Assembly: GCF_014656355.1 (NCBI RefSeq) | Contig: NZ_BNCG01000006.1 | Coordinates: 117,704 to 181,703 of the forward strand | Direction of reading: 5' to 3' | Source of the DNA: Camelimonas fluminis | Lineage (GTDB): Bacteria > Pseudomonadota > Alphaproteobacteria > Rhizobiales > Beijerinckiaceae | DNA: 64,000 bases | Part shown: in pieces, positions 50,759 to 59,323 of the stretch | Layout of the letters: each line of letters starts with the position of its first letter | Position numbering within the stretch: the stretch's first letter is position 1 | Position numbers and translations under genes: made by a program | Notes under the pieces: model-generated | Database searches by the model: none | What the model saw: only the letters and a program-made list of their open reading frames with translations | Told to the model about the DNA's origin: nothing

Positions 50759-52183
50759 TCACCAGACCCAGAACAGCATCACCCAATGCACGAGGCCGCA
50801 GCCGACGGCCAGCGCGCCCGCTGCAAGGCAGGCGAGGCGGGCCACAGGCGCGCGGGCGTAGCGGCCGGAGATCGACCAGATCAGCCACAGGCTCCAGACG
50901 CAGGCGCCGGCCAGCAACAGGGCGCGGGCGTCGGAAATCCAGCGCAGCCCCAATCCTTCCGCCCGCAACTGCGTGACGGTGATGGCGGACAGCCCGAGAA
51001 ACACGCCGCAGCCGGCGATGGGGATCAGCCCCTGGGCCAGGTGATGGAAGCGGCGGCTGTCGAACGCGCCCAGCGCCCGCGTCGCCAGCGCCAGACAGCC
51101 ATAGACCGCGACGCCGGTAATGGCGGCGGCGGCGAGCACGTAGGCGATCATCAGGCCGCCGTCGAGCGGCGTCATCATGTCGTTCTGGTCAGGGTAATTG
51201 GTGAGAACCCACCAGGGCAGGTGCGGATGCAGCGGCCAGAGCAGGCCATGGCCAACCAGCCATTCCGCCAGCCATTGTTTGGCGGAGACGTAAAGCGGGC
51301 TCTGGGTCCATTCGAACGCCCCGGCGGCCAGACCCATCAGGCCGAAGGCGATCAAGGCGGTTTCCCACGGCCTGGCGTCGTCGCCGGCGACCGTGACGAT
51401 CTCATGGTTCGGCGCGCGCGGCTCCATGGCCACGGCGTCGCGAAAACCGGCGCAGCGTCCGCACATGTGGCAGGCCGAGCCGCCGCGCATGGTGCGGATC
51501 GGCACCAGCGGCGCGCAATTGACGGGCGGCGGCGGCCCGTCCTGGTCGCGTCGCCACTGGTCCCACTTCAGGCGGTCGACGCCAAAATGCACTGGCGCCA
51601 GCTTCGCCAGCAGGCCGAACACGCCGTTGACCGGACACAGATAGCGGCACCAGACGCGCTTGTCGCGGCCATACAGGAAGCCGATGATCATGGCGGCCAG
51701 GGTGGAGCCGCCGAGGACGATGATGACCGGCTTCGGGTATTGGTAGACGCTGACCATCTGGCCGTAGACGGTGGTGCCGGCGAAGGCGACGAACGGCCAT
51801 CCCTTCCAGCGGATCCAGCGCGGCGTGGCGCGGCCAAGGCCGCGGTGGCTGGCGAACTCGGCGAGGGCGCCCTCCGGGCAGAACACGCCGCACCACGAGC
51901 GCCCCATCAGCACCATGGAGAGCAGCACGAACGGCCACCAGATTCCCCAGAAGGCGAACTGGGCGAACAGCGTGGCGTTGCTCCAGATATGCGACAGGCG
52001 GGTGGGAACCGGCGCCAGCAGCGGCAGGAACAGCAAGGCGGCGTAAGCGACAATGATGAACCATTGCAGGCGTCGCACGCCGCGCTGGTGGTCGCGCAGC
52101 CATTCGCCGGCGGCCCGGACCAGCCTGGCCAGCGGCGACGCGGCGGTCAGACCGCGCGTGGTTCCGGACGTTTGAGCAGCCAT
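50759..52183 (-). CDS. ftrD: FtrD-like membrane polyferredoxin of ferrous iron uptake
   Basis: This 474-residue polytopic membrane protein has cysteine clusters in NosR/RdxA style: C98-C102 (WCGVFCPEGAL), C179-C183 (WCRYLCPVNGVFG), C223, and C238-C241-C244 (CHMCGRCAG). About ten hydrophobic segments surround them. In FtrABCD systems this subunit is thought to accept electrons from iron oxidation coupled to uptake. It overlaps the permease gene by 37 bases, giving tight coupling. The context, not a single motif, decides the assignment over a NosR-type protein. Confidence 0.85.
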   Translation of the reverse strand: MAAQTSGTTRGLTAASPLARLVRAAGEWLRDHQRGVRRLQWFIIVAYAALLFLPLLAPVPTRLSHIWSNATLFAQFAFWGIWWPFVLLSMVLMGRSWCGVFCPEGALAEFASHRGLGRATPRWIRWKGWPFVAFAGTTVYGQMVSVYQYPKPVIIVLGGSTLAAMIIGFLYGRDKRVWCRYLCPVNGVFGLLAKLAPVHFGVDRLKWDQWRRDQDGPPPPVNCAPLVPIRTMRGGSACHMCGRCAGFRDAVAMEPRAPNHEIVTVAGDDARPWETALIAFGLMGLAAGAFEWTQSPLYVSAKQWLAEWLVGHGLLWPLHPHLPWWVLTNYPDQNDMMTPLDGGLMIAYVLAAAAITGVAVYGCLALATRALGAFDSRRFHHLAQGLIPIAGCGVFLGLSAITVTQLRAEGLGLRWISDARALLLAGACVWSLWLIWSISGRYARAPVARLACLAAGALAVGCGLVHWVMLFWVW

Positions 52184-52980
52184 GTCATACTTATCCAGAA
52201 CGCGGCGAGCGCCAGCACTTCAACCAGCACCGGGCGGGCCCGGTAACCTGTCAGGCTGGAAACCAGTCCGCCGAAGGCGCCGCTGTCCGGCAGCAGCGCC
52301 GAGGTGTCCCACAGTTTCGACGATAACTGCGGAATAACGCCAAGTGAGATCAGATGGTCAAGGCCGTTGATCACCAGGCCGCCCGCCAGCAGCAGCAGCA
52401 TGACCTCCGTCACCCGGAAAAACACCCGCCACGACAGCAGCCGGCCGCCGGCCTGCAGGGCCATATAGGTCAGCGCCGCGGCGGCGAAACCGAGCGCGGC
52501 GGAGAATGCGCCGCTCCACCATGAAGCGCTGGCCGAGGCCATGGTTCCGTATAGGAACACCGCCGCCTCAGCGCCTTCGCGGAGCACGGCGAGGGCGGCC
52601 AGAACGAACACGCCCAGCCAGTGGGAGCGCGTGGCCGCGTCGTCGAGCGAGGCGTGCAGCTCGGTTTTGAGGGTGCGGCCGTGGCGGCGCATCCAGAACA
52701 CCATCTGCACGATCAGGGCGGCGGCGATGAACATGATCGCCATCTGGAAATATTCCTGGCCCTCGTCGCCCAGCGCCTCGCCCGCGAACAGCAGCGTCGC
52801 CGCCAGGGCCACGGCGCCGGCAAGGCCGGCGACCACGCCGGCCCGCAGCCACGCCCGGCCCCGGGCCCGCTCTTCCGGCGGACGGGCGGACAGCCAGGCG
52901 TTGAGAATGCCAACGACAAGCAGCGCCTCGATGCTCTCGCGCCACATGACGAAAGCGACGTTGAAATCGGGAGACAACAT
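52147..52980 (-). CDS. ftrC: FTR1-family high-affinity iron permease (FtrC)
   Basis: This 277-residue protein has seven predicted transmembrane helices and two R-E-x-x-E iron-binding motifs: RESIE at 14-18 (VMWRESIEALLVVG) and REGAE (LAVLREGAEAAVFLYG). These are diagnostic of FTR1/EfeU permeases, and both are intact. It moves iron across the inner membrane after oxidation. It lies 12 bases after the cupredoxin gene and overlaps the polyferredoxin gene. Confidence 0.93.
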   Translation of the reverse strand: MLSPDFNVAFVMWRESIEALLVVGILNAWLSARPPEERARGRAWLRAGVVAGLAGAVALAATLLFAGEALGDEGQEYFQMAIMFIAAALIVQMVFWMRRHGRTLKTELHASLDDAATRSHWLGVFVLAALAVLREGAEAAVFLYGTMASASASWWSGAFSAALGFAAAALTYMALQAGGRLLSWRVFFRVTEVMLLLLAGGLVINGLDHLISLGVIPQLSSKLWDTSALLPDSGAFGGLVSSLTGYRARPVLVEVLALAAFWISMTWLLKRPEPRAV

Positions 52981-52991
52981 CAGTTCAGAAC

Positions 52992-53345
52992 CTATTTCGC
53001 CACCAGCACGGCGGGCGGCGAACCGGGATGAAAATCATCGAAGAAGCTGTATTCGCCCGGATCGAGCGTGCGGATCACCATGACGGTCTCAACGCCCGGG
53101 GCCAGCACCTTTTCCTTGCGCAACTCCAGGCTTTCGAACTCGGCGGCGCTGGCTCCGCGATTCACCAGCTCCAGCCTGAAACGGGTCTTCGCCGGAACCT
53201 CCAGCCGCAGCGGCGTGATGACGCCGTCGCGGAATTCGATGCGGAAGGTCGGCTCATCGGCGGCGTGGGCGGGGCCGGCGGCCGGCGCCAGCCCCATCGC
53301 AATGGTGGAGAAAACGACAACGGGGAGCAGGTCGCGCCGCCGCAT
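52992..53345 (-). CDS. ftrB: periplasmic cupredoxin-like protein (FtrB)
   Basis: This 117-residue protein has a signal peptide (about 1-28, MRRRDLLPVVVF..AHA) and a short cupredoxin-like domain (FRIEFRDGVITPLRLEVPAK, GEYSFFDDFHPGSPPA). It lacks a full blue-copper C-x-x-x-x-H-x-x-x-x-M set; a histidine is present in FFDDFHPGS. In FtrABCD it is proposed to oxidise ferrous iron delivered by FtrA. Its start overlaps the stop of the P19 gene in TGATG. Confidence 0.88.
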   Translation of the reverse strand: MRRRDLLPVVVFSTIAMGLAPAAGPAHAADEPTFRIEFRDGVITPLRLEVPAKTRFRLELVNRGASAAEFESLELRKEKVLAPGVETVMVIRTLDPGEYSFFDDFHPGSPPAVLVAK

Positions 53346-53878
53346 CAGTAGCCGCCCTTTTTGCCGGTTCCGGCGTAGACGAATTCATAGTCGACGCTGA
53401 ACGGGGCGAACCAGGCGCCGACGCCGGTCTCCTTGTCGACATGCCGGCCGAAGTGGGCGTGCGCATTGGCCGACGGCGGCGCGATGGTCAGCTTCAGGCG
53501 ATATTTGCCCGGGCCATCCAGCTTGACGTTATCGCCGTAGTGGGGCCCGTCATTGGCGACCATGGGCATGAAATCGCCCTGGACAGTCTTGCCGCCGTCA
53601 AGCCGCGTCAGCTCGTATTTCACGTTCAGATAAGGGATCCAGTCGCCCTCGGCGAAGCCGTTGGGATTGCTTTTGGCGGCCTTGATGTCGGCCTCCATGT
53701 GCACGTCGGACTCTTTCGCGTCGCGCATCATCCCCGGCGGCTCCATCTCGATGGGCTGCAGGTAGACGGCGGCGATTTCCATGCCGGCCTGCTGCTGCGG
53801 CGTTCCGATGGGCGTCTCCCGGGCGAGTGCGGCGGAGGCGGCGGTGGCCATGAGAGCTGCGAGGACAATGGAGCGCAT
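53345..53878 (-). CDS. ftrA: P19/Tpd-type periplasmic iron-binding protein (FtrA)
   Basis: This 177-residue precursor has a signal peptide (1-19) and an immunoglobulin-like P19 domain. Features include EIAAVYLQPIEMEPPGM, ESDVHMEADIKAAKSNPNGF, FMPMVANDGPHYGDNVKL and HAHFGRHVDKETGVG, with conserved Met and His residues that bind copper and iron. It captures ferrous iron in the periplasm and is the first gene of ftrABCD. The start at 53878 gives a clean signal peptide; the longer frame upstream is not coding. Confidence 0.92.
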   Translation of the reverse strand: MRSIVLAALMATAASAALARETPIGTPQQQAGMEIAAVYLQPIEMEPPGMMRDAKESDVHMEADIKAAKSNPNGFAEGDWIPYLNVKYELTRLDGGKTVQGDFMPMVANDGPHYGDNVKLDGPGKYRLKLTIAPPSANAHAHFGRHVDKETGVGAWFAPFSVDYEFVYAGTGKKGGY

Positions 53879-54323
53879 GGGGGCCTCAGGAATGGGGTGA
53901 CGGACAGGACGTTGCGTTCCGCGCCCGATTGCAGGGCAGAGCCGGTTATGACGCAACGGCATTTCTAGTTTTGTCTCTGTCAATATTTGTCGTTTATCAC
54001 AATTTTGGCGTCGTTGTGGGTCAAATATCATCAATATATTTGGTTTTCGCGCAGAAGCCGCCGCATGCCGGCGTCGGGCGGGCGTATGTCGCGCCAGAAC
54101 CTGTGTTGCATGGCAGCGAGCGCGGCGCCGTGTCAATAGAATCTTGGGAGCTGGCGTCGCTGATGCTGATTGATTGTAATTATTCCAATGTAATGCACCT
54201 GAATTTCCGGGGGGTTGATGATCTCGCGGTTCCTTGACTTGACCTTGCGGCGCCCCTGACGTCCGCTGGCTGCATGGCGGTCGCCGGATGTGATGGCGAT
54301 GTGCGGCGTATGGAGGGGCGTTG
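53879..54323. other. divergent promoter region of ftrABCD and the GM-repeat protein
   Basis: About 445 bases. The segment 53965-54045 is A+T-rich and likely holds the ftr promoter. I could not identify a Fur, Irr or RirA site with confidence. No gene was seen. Confidence 0.45.
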
Positions 54324-54734
54324 ATGGGCGTGAGGTTGGCGTGGCGTCTGGCGGCGGCTCTGGTTGCAGGCGGGATGGGGATGGGGATGGGGATGGGGAT
54401 GGGCGCGGCGGGCGCCGCCGATGGCGATTTCAACCTGGAATACAGGGTGGAGCGCGCCGACGCCTCCCGGCTCAGCCTCGACCAGTGCGCGCGGGTGGTG
54501 GAGCAGGCGGCGAGCCAGGCTGGTTATCGCGTCAGCGTTGACCGCTATCCTGGCCAACTGGCGGTGATCGCCGGCGGCCCGCAGCAGGGCGGCTGGTCCT
54601 ATACGGTCTATTGCATTGCCGTTGACCAGAAGGTCGCCCACGTCACCCAAGGGGTCGGCTACCGCCCGGGCAACAACGCCGCCAGTTTCGTCAACCGCGT
54701 GCACGCTGCGTTGCTGAAGGCCGCGCGTTCATGA
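54324..54734 (+). CDS. small exported protein with hexanucleotide repeat in its signal peptide
   Basis: This 136-residue precursor has a signal peptide (about 1-32) whose hydrophobic core is a Gly-Met dipeptide repeat at residues 17-26. The repeat is encoded by five tandem GGGATG units. The mature part (about 105 residues) has two conserved-looking cysteines (DQCARVV and YTVYCIAV) that could form a disulfide, and a compact alpha/beta pattern. I do not recognise the family with confidence. The frame has strong coding character through the mature part. Function is unknown. Confidence 0.7.
   Translation: MGVRLAWRLAAALVAGGMGMGMGMGMGAAGAADGDFNLEYRVERADASRLSLDQCARVVEQAASQAGYRVSVDRYPGQLAVIAGGPQQGGWSYTVYCIAVDQKVAHVTQGVGYRPGNNAASFVNRVHAALLKAARS
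54372..54401 (+). repeat. hexanucleotide tandem repeat (GGGATG)x5
   Basis: Five perfect tandem copies lie inside the signal-peptide region of the flanking gene, in frame as Gly-Met codons. Copy-number change would lengthen or shorten the signal peptide without a frameshift. Confidence 0.9.
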
Positions 54735-54849
54735 AAATTCCCATGAAAATTTCATTGCCGGGCTCGCTGGCTTTGCTCTAGCCTCCCGGACTGAAACTCA
54801 GAAAGGCGCCCTGGACAAAAAGGGGCCAGTTTCGGGGAAGGGAAGCGCC

Positions 54850-55788
54850 ATGGTTGATCCTCAGACGGCGGGATTGTTGCAACTGATCGCCAACAGCGGC
54901 ATGCCGGGGGTGCATGAGCTGTCGCCGGTCGAGGCGCGCAAATGGTATCTGGAGCGCCGTTTCTTTTCGCAGCCGGAGCCGCCTGAGGTCGGGGAGACGC
55001 GCGATCTGGACGCGGCCGGGCCGGCAGGGCCGATTCCGTTGCGGCTTTACCGCCCGCTGGGCAGCCAGCCTGACGCGATTCTGCCGGCGCTGATCTACAT
55101 TCACGGCGGTGGTTTCGTCATCGGCAACCGCGACACACACGACGTGCTGTGCCGGCAACTGGCCAATGCATCTGGCTGCGCCGTCATCTCGGTGGACTAC
55201 CGGTTGGCTCCCGAAGCGCCGTTTCCCGCCGCCGTCGAGGACAGCATGGCGGCGACACGCTGGATACACGCCAACGCGGCGTCGCTGGGCGTCGATCCGG
55301 ATCGCCTGGCCATCGGTGGCGACAGCGCCGGCGGCAACCTGTCAGCCGTCGTCTGCATTCTGGCCCGCGACGCTGGCGGCCCGCCGCTGCGCTACCAGCT
55401 GTTGATCTATCCGGGCACCGACATGGACAGCGGCCGGCCCTCGCATGCGGCCAATGCCCAGGGCTACATGTTGACCAAGGACAGCATCGACTACTTCCAC
55501 GGCCATTATATCCAGGATCACGCGCACAACGCCGACTGGCGCGCCTCGCCGATGCTGTGCGAAAACCTGACCGACCTGCCGCCTGCGCTGGTGCTGACAG
55601 CCGGTTTCGACCCCCTGCGCGACGATGGCCTGGCCTACGCCCAGCGCCTCAGCGAAGCGGGCAACCGGGTCTCCTACGTATGCTTTGACCGGCAGATCCA
55701 CGGCTTCATCACCATGGGGAAGGTCATCGACGAGGCCAATACGGCCGTGCACGTCTGCGCCGATGCGGTGCGCCGGGCGCTGGCCTGA
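54850..55788 (+). CDS. alpha/beta hydrolase of the hormone-sensitive lipase family
   Basis: This 312-residue esterase/lipase has the oxyanion motif HGGG at 85-88 and the nucleophile S159 in GGDSAGGN. The acid is D254 (TAGFDPLRDDG) and the base H284 (RQIHGFI), so the triad is complete. It hydrolyses short- to medium-chain esters. It has no signal peptide, so it is cytoplasmic. A GGGGAAGGGAAG site precedes the ATG. It is a single gene. Confidence 0.93.
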   Translation: MVDPQTAGLLQLIANSGMPGVHELSPVEARKWYLERRFFSQPEPPEVGETRDLDAAGPAGPIPLRLYRPLGSQPDAILPALIYIHGGGFVIGNRDTHDVLCRQLANASGCAVISVDYRLAPEAPFPAAVEDSMAATRWIHANAASLGVDPDRLAIGGDSAGGNLSAVVCILARDAGGPPLRYQLLIYPGTDMDSGRPSHAANAQGYMLTKDSIDYFHGHYIQDHAHNADWRASPMLCENLTDLPPALVLTAGFDPLRDDGLAYAQRLSEAGNRVSYVCFDRQIHGFITMGKVIDEANTAVHVCADAVRRALA

Positions 55789-56454
55789 TCGCGCGCCTGA
55801 ATCCCGCCAGTAGCGGACGGCGCTGCCTGCGGGCGCGCCGTCCCTCCGCCAAAGCGACGTGATTCCGGGGCAGCCCGGGGTTAACAGACGCGTCGCGCTG
55901 GAGCGCTGGCCTTCGGGGCGAACGGGCGCCTTGCCCTGGCGCGCCCTGTGGCCGCGCGCGCAGGCTGCGTTCTGCTCAGGGCCTGCCGCGCGGGCGCGTC
56001 AACACTCCTGAGACATAGACAAACAGTATGGTCGCCAATCCGGCGAATACCTGTACATGACCGCGCATGTTTTTACTCCGGCAGGCCTTTGACGACAGTA
56101 TGCCTCAGCAAGGGGGCGTCCGGCGAACCCATGAACATGGGAGAAGCAACCGCCAGGTCACAGGCCCGGAAGCATTTGCGCCCGCCAGGCGCAATCCTGT
56201 GCATCAGCCTCACGGGGGTCTGGCCTGAGGCGCGGACCTGGCCTGAAGCAGTTTTTCAGATTGCATTAAAGTTGTTTTGCGATTTTCATCCAGTAAAGAC
56301 TGTTTTCCGAAAATAAGAGTGTCGAAGCGTTCTGTTGCGGGCATTGCGGAGCTTGCCCACAGCAAAACGGCGACCGCCTGCCAGGCCATGCTTCGGGGAA
56401 ACACAGGTCGGCGCCAGGGGCCACGGTCTTATTTTTTTGGGGGGGGGAAAGAAG
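55789..56454. other. gap between the hydrolase and the DoxX-like gene
   Basis: About 660 bases hold the small membrane ORF on the minus strand. A T7G9 homopolymer junction at 56432-56447 lies just before the DoxX-like gene. A 122-codon plus-strand frame (55948-56316) has no support. Confidence 0.4.
55976..56068 (-). CDS. candidate 30-residue membrane protein
   Basis: This tiny frame reads MRGHVQVFAGLATILFVYVS and then a short proline/arginine-rich end. It forms a single transmembrane helix (about residues 7-23) followed by a positively charged tail. A clear GGAG lies 7 bases before the ATG, stronger than for many called genes here. It sits alone in a gap of about 660 bases. No homologue is recognised, so it is a prediction from the ribosome-binding site and hydrophobicity only. 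Confidence 0.4.
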   Translation of the reverse strand: MRGHVQVFAGLATILFVYVSGVLTRPRGRP

Positions 56455-56856
56455 ATGGTCAGCCGCAAGGCAATGTGGGGGTGGGGCGTTTCGTTCGCCG
56501 TCGCCCTGGTTTGCATCGCCGACGTGGGCGTGATGCTGTTCGCGCCGGGGGTGCTTGCAGAACCGATGCGCGCCACCGGTTTTCCGCAGACGCAGCTACC
56601 GTTGCTTGCGGGAATTCTTGGCCTGTCGACGGTGCTCTTTCTCCTGCCCCGCACGGCGCTCTGGGGCGCCATCTTGCTGACAGGCTTCTTCGGCGGGGCT
56701 GTCTGCACCCATGTGCGCATTGGCGAGATTGGGTCGCCGCCTGAAATGATCTGTGTTGCCATTGGCCTGGCGGCATGGGTGGGGCTGGCCCTGCGCGACC
56801 CGGTGGTTGGCGGACGCCTGCTCGGCGCCGCGCCGGGCGCGCCGGCGTCGGCCTGA
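56455..56856 (+). CDS. DoxX-like family membrane protein
   Basis: This 133-residue protein has four predicted transmembrane helices at about 10-30, 48-66, 70-88 and 98-113. A charged HVRIGEIG loop lies between the third and fourth. The pattern, including LPLLAGILGLSTVLFLLPRTALWGAILLTGFFGGAVCTH, fits the DoxX-like (DUF6790/DoxX_2) group. Function is unknown. The start is just behind a G9AAAGAAG stretch that serves as the ribosome-binding site. Confidence 0.75.
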   Translation: MVSRKAMWGWGVSFAVALVCIADVGVMLFAPGVLAEPMRATGFPQTQLPLLAGILGLSTVLFLLPRTALWGAILLTGFFGGAVCTHVRIGEIGSPPEMICVAIGLAAWVGLALRDPVVGGRLLGAAPGAPASA

Positions 56857-57011
56857 AGGTCCGCCGCGCACGGCCGGCAATCTGACAACCGGTCATGGCC
56901 GCCGGCCGCGGGATGTTTGCCGCGGCCGGCGCGCTTTTTTGCCAGCGCGCCCGCTGGGACACGCCCTGCGAGTTCAGACATCAATCTGAACGGATGTTGC
57001 CCTGCCTGGCC

Positions 57012-57671
57012 TCAGAAGCCGTGCATCTGGCCCCATTCGGCGAACGGCGCGCGCGGCGCATCCAGCGTATTGATTGGGGCGGCTTCGTCGCGATAGCCCA
57101 GCGCCACGCCGCAGAACAGCATCCGGTCTTCCGGGGCATTGACGAAGCGTTCAATCGTGTTGGCGAAACGCGCCCAGTATTCCTGCGGGCAGGTGTCGAG
57201 ACCGCGCTCGGTCGCCAGCAGCATCAGCGTCTGCAGGTACATGCCGAGGTCCGACCACTGCGGCGGGCCCATCTTGCGATCGATGAAGACAAATACGCCG
57301 ACCGGCGCGCCGAACAGCATGCCGTTGCGGGCGAGCTGGCGCAGGCGGCCGGGCTTGTCTTCACGCGGAATGCCGATGCTGGCGTAGAGCGCCTCGCCGA
57401 TCTGGAAACGGCGCGTGCGGTAAGGCTCCCAGAGATTGTGCGGATAGACGTCGTAGGCCGGCTCCGGATCGGCGCCATTTTCGTTGGCAAGGTCGATCAG
57501 CTCCGCCAGCGGCGCGCCGGTGAGGGCGTGCACGTGCCACGGCTGCACATTGCCGCCACTCGGGGCGCGGGCGGAAAGCTCCAGCAGTTCGCGAACGATG
57601 TCGGCGGGAACCGGGTCCGGACGGAAGGCCCGGACGGACATGCGGCGCCTGACTGCTTCGGATACATGCAT
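57012..57671 (-). CDS. nitroreductase family FMN oxidoreductase
   Basis: This 219-residue protein has a nitroreductase fold. The FMN-phosphate segment is RRRMSVRAFRPDPVP near 8-22, then ARAPSGGNVQPWHVHAL, and the C-terminal LFCGVALGYRDEAAPIN with the flavin-contacting GxGY region. It reduces nitro compounds or quinones with NAD(P)H. The ATG at 57671 has a CAGGATCG site. It is divergent from a LysR gene 102 bases away, a usual regulator-target pairing. Confidence 0.9.
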   Translation of the reverse strand: MHVSEAVRRRMSVRAFRPDPVPADIVRELLELSARAPSGGNVQPWHVHALTGAPLAELIDLANENGADPEPAYDVYPHNLWEPYRTRRFQIGEALYASIGIPREDKPGRLRQLARNGMLFGAPVGVFVFIDRKMGPPQWSDLGMYLQTLMLLATERGLDTCPQEYWARFANTIERFVNAPEDRMLFCGVALGYRDEAAPINTLDAPRAPFAEWGQMHGF

Positions 57672-57773
57672 GATGTCGATCCTGTTTGACCGGTTGACTG
57701 ATGGCCGGACCATATACGCGCCATCGCATCAGCACTTCCCATCCATCAGGGATTTCATATATCGAATTATCCG

Positions 57774-58676
57774 ATGAATGGACCGAACCTGCAAAATGTG
57801 GCGACGTTCCTGCGCGTGATCGAGACCGGTGGTTTTGCCGCGGCGGCGCGGGAACTGGGCGTGACCCAGTCCACGGTAAGCCGTCGCGTCGCCGAACTCG
57901 AGCGCAAGCTGGGTCGTCGGCTACTGGAACGCACGACGCGGCGCGTGCTGCTGACCGAGGCCGGGGAGCGCTACGCTGACGCGGTGCGCCAGCTGGTGGC
58001 AGGCCTCGCCGACGCGGGGGCGGATCTCAACGATGACGGCGCCAGGTTTCACGGGCCGTTGCGCGTCACCATGCCGTCCGGCTTCGGACGGTTGCGGGTG
58101 TTGCCGGCGCTTGCCGCTTTCGCCGCCCGCTATCCGCTGGTGCGTCTCGATGTCGACCTGTCCGACCGCTACGTGGACCTGCTCTCCGAGGGGTATGACC
58201 TCGCCGTGCGTATGACCGAGCCGGAGACCTCTGGCCTTGAGGTGCAGTTTCTGAAGAAAATCGCCGTGCACATCTGCGCCGCGCCGGCATGGCTGCGGGC
58301 AAATCCGGTGCGTTCCTGCGCGGACCTGGAAAACGGACGCTGCCTGGTGCAAAAAACCTATGCGCCGAAAAATGTCTGGCGCATGCAGGCGGGCGGCGTC
58401 ACGCGCCAGATCACCATCCGGCCATTGATGACCCTGAGCGACACCGAAGCGGTGCGCGTCATGGCGCTGGCCGGCCTCGGCGTGGCGCGGCTGCCGGATT
58501 ACCAGGTGGACGACGACCTGCGTAACGGGCGACTGCAACTGGTGTCGCCGGATCTGGTGTCCCCCGACGCCTCGGCATGGCTGGTCTGGCCGCGCCACAA
58601 GGGGGCGCTGCCCCGGGTGCAGGCGCTACGCGAGCACCTCGCGGCGGAACTGGGGGAGGACGCTGGCCCCCCCTGA
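57774..58676 (+). CDS. LysR family transcriptional regulator
   Basis: This 300-residue protein has an N-terminal winged helix-turn-helix (about 5-65, TGGFAAAARELGVTQSTVSRRVAELERKLG). A LysR substrate-binding domain follows (about 90-295, with PLRVTMPSGFGRLRVLPALAAF). The motif SEGYDLAVRM places it in the CrgA/AaeR-like subgroup. Being divergent, it probably controls the nitroreductase gene and itself from the 102-base gap. The effector is unknown. Confidence 0.93.
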   Translation: MNGPNLQNVATFLRVIETGGFAAAARELGVTQSTVSRRVAELERKLGRRLLERTTRRVLLTEAGERYADAVRQLVAGLADAGADLNDDGARFHGPLRVTMPSGFGRLRVLPALAAFAARYPLVRLDVDLSDRYVDLLSEGYDLAVRMTEPETSGLEVQFLKKIAVHICAAPAWLRANPVRSCADLENGRCLVQKTYAPKNVWRMQAGGVTRQITIRPLMTLSDTEAVRVMALAGLGVARLPDYQVDDDLRNGRLQLVSPDLVSPDASAWLVWPRHKGALPRVQALREHLAAELGEDAGPP

Positions 58677-58696
58677 CGCCGGCGGTGGCGTCAGGG
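58671..58696 (+). terminator. hairpin at the end of the LysR gene
   Basis: A perfect 10-bp inverted repeat (58671-58680 with 58687-58696) with a 6-base loop includes the stop codon. No U-run follows, so it is terminator-like only. Confidence 0.5.
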
Positions 58697-59125
58697 ACCA
58701 GCCCGCAGGTCCGGTCGCTATGTCGTTCATGAAACCGCGCGCGCGAGGCGGCGACGCGCCTGCGTTCACCAGCGTCGCCAGACCAGTGAGAGCCAGATTC
58801 GTGGTCGGCGCAGCGCCGCGATGCGGAAAATGCGCGCTGTTTCCGTCGGGGTCGCTGGAACTCCCCCCGTACCGCGCCCCAAACTGCAATGAGGTCTGGT
58901 CTGCCGGGCAGTGAAGCTGATCCATCAGTTGCGCAACCGGCTCATGCATTCGATGCCAAAACGCGGGGAGGCGCTTCATAAGGTTCTTTTGGGGGGAGGA
59001 GAGCGGTCGGCGCAAAACCTGCCGTGCAAGGACAGGCGTTGCGCTGATCTGGGCTTTGCAGATCGCAGGTGCGTCAGCATCTTCACGATCTGATGCATTG
59101 ACGCATGCCCCGCAATGCGCCCGGT
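58697..59125. other. gap after the LysR gene
   Basis: About 430 bases have no gene on either strand that I can support. GATGCATTGACGCATGC at about 59091 is a small inverted repeat. Confidence 0.4.
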
Positions 59126-59323
59126 TTAGCGGAACGCCCGGGCGACGGAGGGACCGGAGACGGCGCCTGCCGCCCCACCCACCACGGCTCCGACCGGCCC
59201 GGCGACAAGCGCGCCTGCGCCGGCTCCAGCCGCGGCGCCGCCTACCCGCTGACCCGTCCTGCTCCCACAGCCGCCGAGGGCGAGGGAGGTGGCGGCGACG
59301 AGGGTGATAACCAGAAAGCGCAT
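59126..59323 (-). CDS. small glycine-zipper lipoprotein
   Basis: This 65-residue lipoprotein has the lipobox LALGGC with lipidated Cys19. The mature part is a Gly/Ala-x3-Gly zipper (VGGAAAGAGAGALVAGPVGA) with helix-packing periodicity. Such proteins, similar to the osmotically inducible OsmB-type, sit in the outer membrane or periplasm. GGAG lies 9 bases before the ATG. The longer upstream frame is not supported. Confidence 0.82.
   Translation of the reverse strand: MRFLVITLVAATSLALGGCGSRTGQRVGGAAAGAGAGALVAGPVGAVVGGAAGAVSGPSVARAFR

Noticed and set aside
55948..56316. 122-residue plus-strand ORF
   Set aside because: It has no ribosome-binding site, a mixed composition and no family signal. 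It overlaps a better-supported small ORF on the other strand.
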